From Omphiscola glabra (lineage: Eukaryota > Mollusca > Gastropoda > Lymnaeidae), in the NCBI GenBank assembly GCA_964017045.1, contig OZ024797.1, forward strand, positions 15,272,863-15,336,862: a stretch of 64,000 nucleotides of DNA. The letters run 5' to 3'. Each line of letters starts with the position of its first letter. Within the stretch, counting starts at the first letter, position 1. The notes beneath the pieces were generated by a model. It was given only the letters and a program-made list of their open reading frames with translations. It had not been told where the DNA came from and searched no databases. Below, piece after piece: positions 58,331 to 64,000 of this stretch. The translations under genes and the position numbers were made by a program.

Positions 58331-58794
58331 GTCACTATGAGGCCGTTACTTTATTACATTTCCCTCCTCCCATTACTCTCGACTAAAGATCTCGGTGATA
58401 AGAGCGGGACAGGATGAAAAAGAAATTTGGTCTGCACGACTGACTCGCTAAATAGAAACAAGTTCCGTGGTGATGAATGTGTTGGCTCTTTGACTTCGAG
58501 GCGGCTCTGCCCTGGATTGGCTCGGAGATGGAGCCCACGTTGTATTCAGCACACGGTCTCACAATTATAAATAAATAAAAAAATTCAACGTCATTCAAAA
58601 AACGTATTTTAAAATAAGTAAATGAAAATGATTTCGCCTATATCATGGCGCTCTGTCATATTGCTGAGTAGTCTCCCTTGTAAATTCAGAATTTAAAGTC
58701 GTAAGGTAGAATCCAAGGTCAGGTAATTATGGCATCCTGAAGCTGTGAAGAAGAGAACTAGAAGATGGATTAATAGCATCAGACTGCTACCACT

Positions 58795-58935
58795 CGTATA
58801 CAGTCGAGACTTGTGAGCGGAGATAACAGCCCGAGACTTGTGACGAGAGATAGGCGCATAGGACTGAGATCAAACAGAGATAACAGCCCGAGACTTGTGA
58901 CGAGATATAGGCGCATAAGACTAAGATCGGAGATA
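58795..58935. repeat. Diverged duplication, about 60 bp
   Basis: gagataacagcccgagactt then gtgacgagagataggcgcat occurs twice, with a third partial copy at the left. Confidence 0.75.
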
Positions 58936-60640
58936 AGAGGAGAGATGGTCTAAATGGAGTTATAAAACATTAGTGGGGCGAAATTGGGGGGGGGGGGGGA
59001 TAAACTTAAATTTAATTCTTGAAATAAAACATAAAACATAATTCAATGTTTCCACTGTGTTCAAAGTTATTTAATAGTCGTCTTTTATATTCAACTTCCG
59101 CCGAATCTCTTAGTTCCTCCTTCTCAACCACACGCAATATCTACCCCTTTATCTCTACCATTTTGTATCGCATAATTCTATTTCTATTCTTTGTCTCTTT
59201 CTGTCTGTCTCCCGTTCACTTTTTCTCCCCCCCCCCCTTTTTTTTTCTGGCCTCGGTCTGTCTGTCTGTTTCTCTCCCCCTCTGTCTGTCTTTCTCTCTC
59301 CATCTGTCTAATTTATAATATCTTTGACACAGATTAAGAATTTTAAAGTCACTCTTGTTATTTATAGTCACCGGTGATTAACATTAAGGTCAGGTTTATA
59401 ACTCATTAATAACAACTTTCCGTCTGTAACCACCTCATTTATCAATGTCATATAGTTTGCAATTTTTTTTTCTGCATAACCAGTTCAAATATACCTATCT
59501 CAAACAGAAAGCTTTCTTCGTCTGTCTGCCAGGTCCAGGTACCTCTTACCATGCCATTGATAACCAAGGTCAGCAGACGCCTCCCGGTTTGATTGCTGTT
59601 TGATGGTTCACCGACTCGCGGAAGAACTGCACCGCGTAACCTTCACTCACGCTACATTCGCGTTGACAGGGTTTGAATATCCAATCAGTGGCAACACAGG
59701 GCAGAAAGAAGGGAAGCCACTCTTGACACGGATAGGGTAAAGGGAGACTACCTCGCAAGCGGCAGTGATAACTTTATGATGGTGATGTATGCGTCAATGT
59801 CGCACACGCTGGGCTGTCCGAGGAAGACACGATAATAGAGATAAATGAGCTTTAGCAGCAGTCCGACAATGGTTCTCATTTGTGTTAACCGTTGTAAAGT
59901 GGGAGCCATGTTTCATCATAAAAACAGCCATTTTGAAGTGGCTCGGGGACAAAATCATTGTACACGTCACTCCAAATGAAGGCTGCTCATTGCTTTAATT
60001 CAATGCCCTGTCTACTATAAGTGTCGTGATGTAAGTGCCCTACTGCACTGCCCTACTGTATGTGCCCTATCGTCTTAATAAGTGTCTTAATATTGAAACC
60101 TACTGTCAGCAGTCAGCGCACTGGAATCAACGCATTATCGCCAGCGCCCTGCTGACATTTCTTTATTTTCAATCAGGTCCCAGTGCAGACAGGACTTTTA
60201 TTTCCTTGAAATCTGCGCACCAATATCATCCAGATTGCGCCAAATTAGATCCCATGGTGCCAAAATGGCAACAAGAGTTTCCCCAAGCCAAGACGACTGT
60301 GTGAGAACAGGAGCACATGCTGTCATAAAACACGAGCTGTATCACCATAAAACTGACATCACCGCCTATTAAAGATGCGTACTGTGCGATGTTAAAGTTT
60401 ATTATCGTACTTAACGTTGAAATGTTCCATTAAAAAGTTGAATACTCTGTTGCCGTGGCAACCTCACCGAGTTTTGCTGGCACAGCTTCGCGTCTACACA
60501 CTGATACATTCTCACATAATATAAATCTATCGCGTTTCTACCGGCAAACGATGGTGCCATCTTTCATACTTTGATTTTTTATCCTCTATTCCTAGAAAAC
60601 TTAAATCAAGTAATCTGTGTACAGAAAAAACGTACAATAT
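58936..60640. other. Unique sequence with pyrimidine tracts, no gene recognised
   Basis: A G run lies at 58988-59000; C and T runs and tctgtctg repeats lie at 59195-59310. Open frames at 59046, 59570 and 60035 have no recognisable domain. Confidence 0.4.
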
Positions 60641-60644
60641 ATTG

Positions 60645-60933
60645 TTATGTGTATATAGAATATCGTCTTATTAATCTTTTATATAATATCGTCTTAGTAA
60701 TTGTATATAGAATATCATTTAATTGTATATAGAATATCGTCTTAATAATTGTATATAAAATATCGTATTAGTAAAGTATATAGAATATCGTCTTAGTAAT
60801 TGTATATAGAATATCTTATTAATAATTGTATATAGAATATCGTATTAGTAATTGTATATTAATATCGTATTAATAATTAATAGAATATCATTTAATTGTA
60901 TATAAATATCGTATTAATAATTGTATATAGAAT
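60645..60933. repeat. 26 bp minisatellite, left part, diverged
   Basis: About 11 copies of tgtatatagaatatcgtctt then a-taat, with many variants (gtatta, aataat, deletions). It continues on the other side of the LINE at 62168. Confidence 0.9.
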
Positions 60934-62167
60934 GTATGGCATCCTTCCGTCTTCACGAGACCATGGAGTAGCTATATTGTAGTCCTACACTTCGACGAGT
61001 GGCTCACTAGGCCAATCCTGGAGTGACAATCTCGACTGCATTTCACGCAGGAGAATGATAATTCCTGGTTAATTTTGGTCTTCCGTGCTGTTCTGTTTGT
61101 TGCAAGGGCTTCGTTCCGCACATCTTCTGCCTTTTCACTCCTTCGTACACTGCCGTTCGCCAGCTGGAACGTTATTCGGCAATATATCTCCCATTTGTTG
61201 ACTTCAATGTTCGCCTCCTTCATGCTCTTTTTACAAACGTCCATATATCTCAGGCGAGGCCGTCCAATAAGTCTTGTCCCTTCTGCCAACTCTCCATACA
61301 ACAGCATCTTTGGAATACGGCCTTCCTCCATTCTCCTTACATGGCCTAACCAGCGAAGGCGCTTCTTGCTAAGAGCGGAGAATATGCTACTCATTTTGGA
61401 ACGTCCCAAGACCTCTGTGTTAGTCACCTTGTCCTGCCATCGAATGCGTAGAATACGACGCAGACATCTTTGATGGAACCTGTTGAGTTTCCGCTCGAGA
61501 CTGGTATATGTGGTCCACACTTCACTGCCAAACAGGAGCGTACTAAGCACGCATGCCTGATAGACACTTAGTTTTGTTTTTTCAGTTAGATTGAGATTAT
61601 TCCACACCCGCTTATTCAGTTTAGCCATAGTTGATGCTGCTTTTGCGATCCTGATGTTTATCTCTTCATCAATGGAGAGAGAACAAAAATTATTGGATCC
61701 AAGGTATGTGAAATGCTCAACAACCGACAGATTATGGCCCTCAATAGTTATAATTGGAGGGGACGGCGCTTCTTGCATCATGACATGAGTTTTCTGTAGA
61801 ATAATTAACAATCCAAACTCTTTACAAGCGTGTGATAGACGATTAACTAGCCGCTGAAGACCTTCTTCTGTGTGAGATGTTAATGCGGCATCGTCAGCGA
61901 ACAGTAGTTCACGAATTAGTACCCTTTTTACTTTGGTCTTTGCACGAAGGCGAGCGGTATTGAACAGCTTACCATCAGATCTGGTATGTATGTACACTCC
62001 ATCTTCACAGTCCTTGAAATCAAATTGAAGAAGCACCGAGAAGAAAATTGAGAAGAGAGTTGGTGCCAGTGCACAACCCTGTTTTACTCCGCTGCTGACT
62101 GGGAATGCCTCAGAGACAGCGCCATTGAATGTGACTGTGCTGTGCATGTTTTTGTGAAATGATTGTA
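60934..62167 (-). mobile_element. 5'-truncated LINE inserted in a 26 bp minisatellite
   Basis: The minus-strand sequence starts inside the reverse transcriptase coding region and ends in a short 3' untranslated segment that terminates gacggaaggatgccatac, shared with the fragment at 33577. There is no poly-A tail. 26 bp minisatellite units abut both ends, with tatatagaat visible on each side. The truncated 5' end is typical of target-primed reverse transcription. Confidence 0.88.
60972..62147 (-). CDS. Non-LTR retrotransposon reverse transcriptase, C-terminal half
   Basis: 391 codons without a stop. Visible motifs: SGVKQGCALAPTLF at residues 19-32 (reverse transcriptase motif 4/B), FADD at 83-86 (catalytic motif C), ILQKTHVM near 116-123 (motif D) and HFTYLGS at 145-151 (motif E). 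These are followed by the thumb-like region with R-x-L-R-W-L-G-H-V and GRPRLRY, and by a C-terminal C-x2-C-x12-H-x3-C finger (C367, C370, H383, C387). Homology continues upstream of the ATG (SIIQSFHKN), so the ATG is internal and the frame is truncated by the minisatellite. The N-terminal reverse transcriptase motifs, including the first catalytic Asp, and any endonuclease are absent, so it cannot be autonomous. The open frame suggests a relatively recent insertion. The clade is uncertain; it is the widespread animal LINE group with a C-terminal zinc finger. Confidence 0.9.
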   Translation of the reverse strand: MHSTVTFNGAVSEAFPVSSGVKQGCALAPTLFSIFFSVLLQFDFKDCEDGVYIHTRSDGKLFNTARLRAKTKVKRVLIRELLFADDAALTSHTEEGLQRLVNRLSHACKEFGLLIILQKTHVMMQEAPSPPIITIEGHNLSVVEHFTYLGSNNFCSLSIDEEINIRIAKAASTMAKLNKRVWNNLNLTEKTKLSVYQACVLSTLLFGSEVWTTYTSLERKLNRFHQRCLRRILRIRWQDKVTNTEVLGRSKMSSIFSALSKKRLRWLGHVRRMEEGRIPKMLLYGELAEGTRLIGRPRLRYMDVCKKSMKEANIEVNKWEIYCRITFQLANGSVRRSEKAEDVRNEALATNRTARKTKINQELSFSCVKCSRDCHSRIGLVSHSSKCRTTI

Positions 62168-62788
62168 TGATTGATATATAGAATATCGTCTTAGTAATTG
62201 TATATAGAATATCGCCTTAGTAATTGTATATAGAATATCGTCTTAGTAATTGTATATAGAATATCGTCTTAGCAATTGTATATAGAATATCGTCTTAGCA
62301 ATTGTATATAGAATATCGTTTTAGCAATTGTATATAGAATATCGTCTTAGCAATTGTATATAGAATATCGTCTTAGTAATTGTATATAGAATATCGTCTT
62401 AGTAATTGTATTTAGAATATCGTCTTAGTAATTGTATATAGAATATCGTCTTAGTAATTGTATATAGAATATCGTCTTAGTAATTGTATATAGAATATCG
62501 TCTTAGTAATTGTATATAGAATATCGTCTTAGTAATTGTATTTAGAATATCGTCTTAGCAATTGTATATAGAATATCGTCTTAGCAATTGTATATAGAAT
62601 ATCGTCTTAGTAATTGTATATAGAATATCGTCTTAGTAATTGTATTTAGAATATCGTCTTAGTAATTGTATATAGAATATCGTCTTAGTAATTGTATTTA
62701 GAATATCGTCTTAGTAATTGTATATAGAATATCGTCTTAGTAATTGTATATAGAATATCGTCTTAGCAATTGTATATAGAATAGAGCA
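62168..62788. repeat. 26 bp minisatellite, right part, about 23 copies
   Basis: Unit tatatagaatatcgtcttag then taattg, very homogeneous, with taattg/caattg and tatat/tattt variants. It is far more uniform than the part left of the LINE. Confidence 0.95.
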
Positions 62789-64000
62789 CTAGAGATTAAA
62801 GATGGATCTTTTATTTGCTTTTTTTTTTTTTTTTTTTACATAATCTGAAGGGAGACAACAGGTCTACGTCAATTTTTTCTTTTAAAATGTAGTCCAATCA
62901 ATAAGTTATTCTTACATTTTTCCTGAGCATTAAAGACAAAGAAAAAATTATTCTTTTGAGTCATTTAATTAATTTAATTAGGTTCATGCGTGTGCAAAGT
63001 AAGTGAATCATGTTTTAATTTGTGGCTTCCCGCTAAATGAGTTACAGTCGAGTCATCACATGAAGAATATCACGTAAGCATAGTTGAAGCTCTGTTTAAA
63101 CCAGTCACAATCAGTGATGCACGGACACATAACTCACGTGACACGAGTTTGATCAGTCTTCGATACTCGTTTGATATTTGTTATTCCCCTGGGTCTTACT
63201 TTAATATAATTATTTATTTTTTATTTATATGAATATTTAAAATTGTAACATGCGTCCCACTTTAAGACCAATGCACACGTTTTGATTGAAATATAATAAT
63301 ATAATTACTAATACTAAAATTACTGAAAAATCGTAAAGATTTAGAACATTTACAACAGTCTATATATCCTTTTAGACGGGTCTTGATGGAAATAAAATTA
63401 TTTCATGGCTAACATTATTTTTTTTTTTTAAAAACACCCACAAAGACTGGTACACCCCCCTCCCCCCCAACACGCCATTTTTTCTTACCTTAAAAAAGAA
63501 AACACGAAAAAATGCCCAAGTCTAAAGACAAATGGAAGTGAAGCCAAGAGAAATGTCTGACAAGGGGAGATTACTGCCAAAACAAATAAGTTGATCTTCT
63601 AAGTGCAAACTTTAAACCTGTAATCATCACCCTGGACTCAAGAGGGAGGTGGAGGCCAGGAGGATGGGAAGACGCAGGGAGGCGGGTGCGAATGTGGAAA
63701 AAAACTTGTGAAACCAGTATAGCATGATACAGGGACTAAATCAACAAAGAGACCCCCGCCTTGATCCTTATCTTGACAAGTAATAATATCGCTGGGATAG
63801 AGACGGGGATTGTGGAGACTCGCCTAGTCCACGGGTGAGATTCTTACCAAAGCTTCAAGCCCGAGACACCAGACACTGTGAAATTCTTTCAAGTCAAATA
63901 AAGTAAGAAAATGTAAGAACAGATGCTGCCTAAACACAAATGCTGACATCAGACCGTCATGAAATAGGCCAAGGGGAGGCTGCCAGTTGTCTAGAACAGA
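62789..64000. other. Unique AT-rich sequence, no gene recognised
   Basis: T runs at 62819-62838 and 63418-63430 and a C-rich stretch at 63456-63470. No gene or transposon terminus recognised. Confidence 0.4.

Overview
The window looks like eukaryotic, non-coding, repeat-rich DNA from an invertebrate animal. A mollusc, perhaps a gastropod, is my best guess. This is inference: I see no rRNA, tRNA, operon or long host gene. What I do see is 3' ends of animal non-LTR retrotransposons, hAT and Mutator-like miniature transposons, TTAGGG-type repeats, and a very dense set of minisatellites. One element closely resembles SPIN, a hAT family known for spread between vertebrates and some invertebrates, including a pond snail.

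Layout. 0-5 kb: mostly unique sequence with a SPIN-like element (474-797) and small arrays. 5-33 kb: a minisatellite belt in which more than twenty unrelated tandem arrays (units of about 5 to 65 bp, several over 1 kb) follow each other with short unique spacers. It also holds a 1.09 kb foldback element (7352-8440), a palindromic element (24327-24654), two short hAT elements (25610-25804, 28823-28921) and a frameshifted LINE 3' end (29082-29512). 33-37 kb: a LINE 3' fragment inside its own minisatellite (33577-33829) and a 650 bp GA tract. 37-57 kb: mostly unique AT-rich sequence, resembling intergenic or intronic DNA, with dispersed repeats. These include a second palindromic element (41665-41947), a Charlie/OC-like hAT (52649-52985) and a second copy of the foldback family (55073-56166), which encloses a CR1/L2-like LINE 3' end. 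57-64 kb: small arrays and a 5'-truncated but open reverse-transcriptase frame (60972-62147, minus strand) embedded in a 26 bp minisatellite.

No complete host gene is supported. By eye about a quarter of the window is tandem repeat, and most long open frames are only those repeats read in frame. The real coding signals are four retrotransposon remnants and three weak exon-like frames. The most interesting points are a foldback family defined by two copies with identical ends and 9-10 bp target duplications, two LINE fragments each sitting inside a tandem array, and neighbouring arrays whose units are built from one another.
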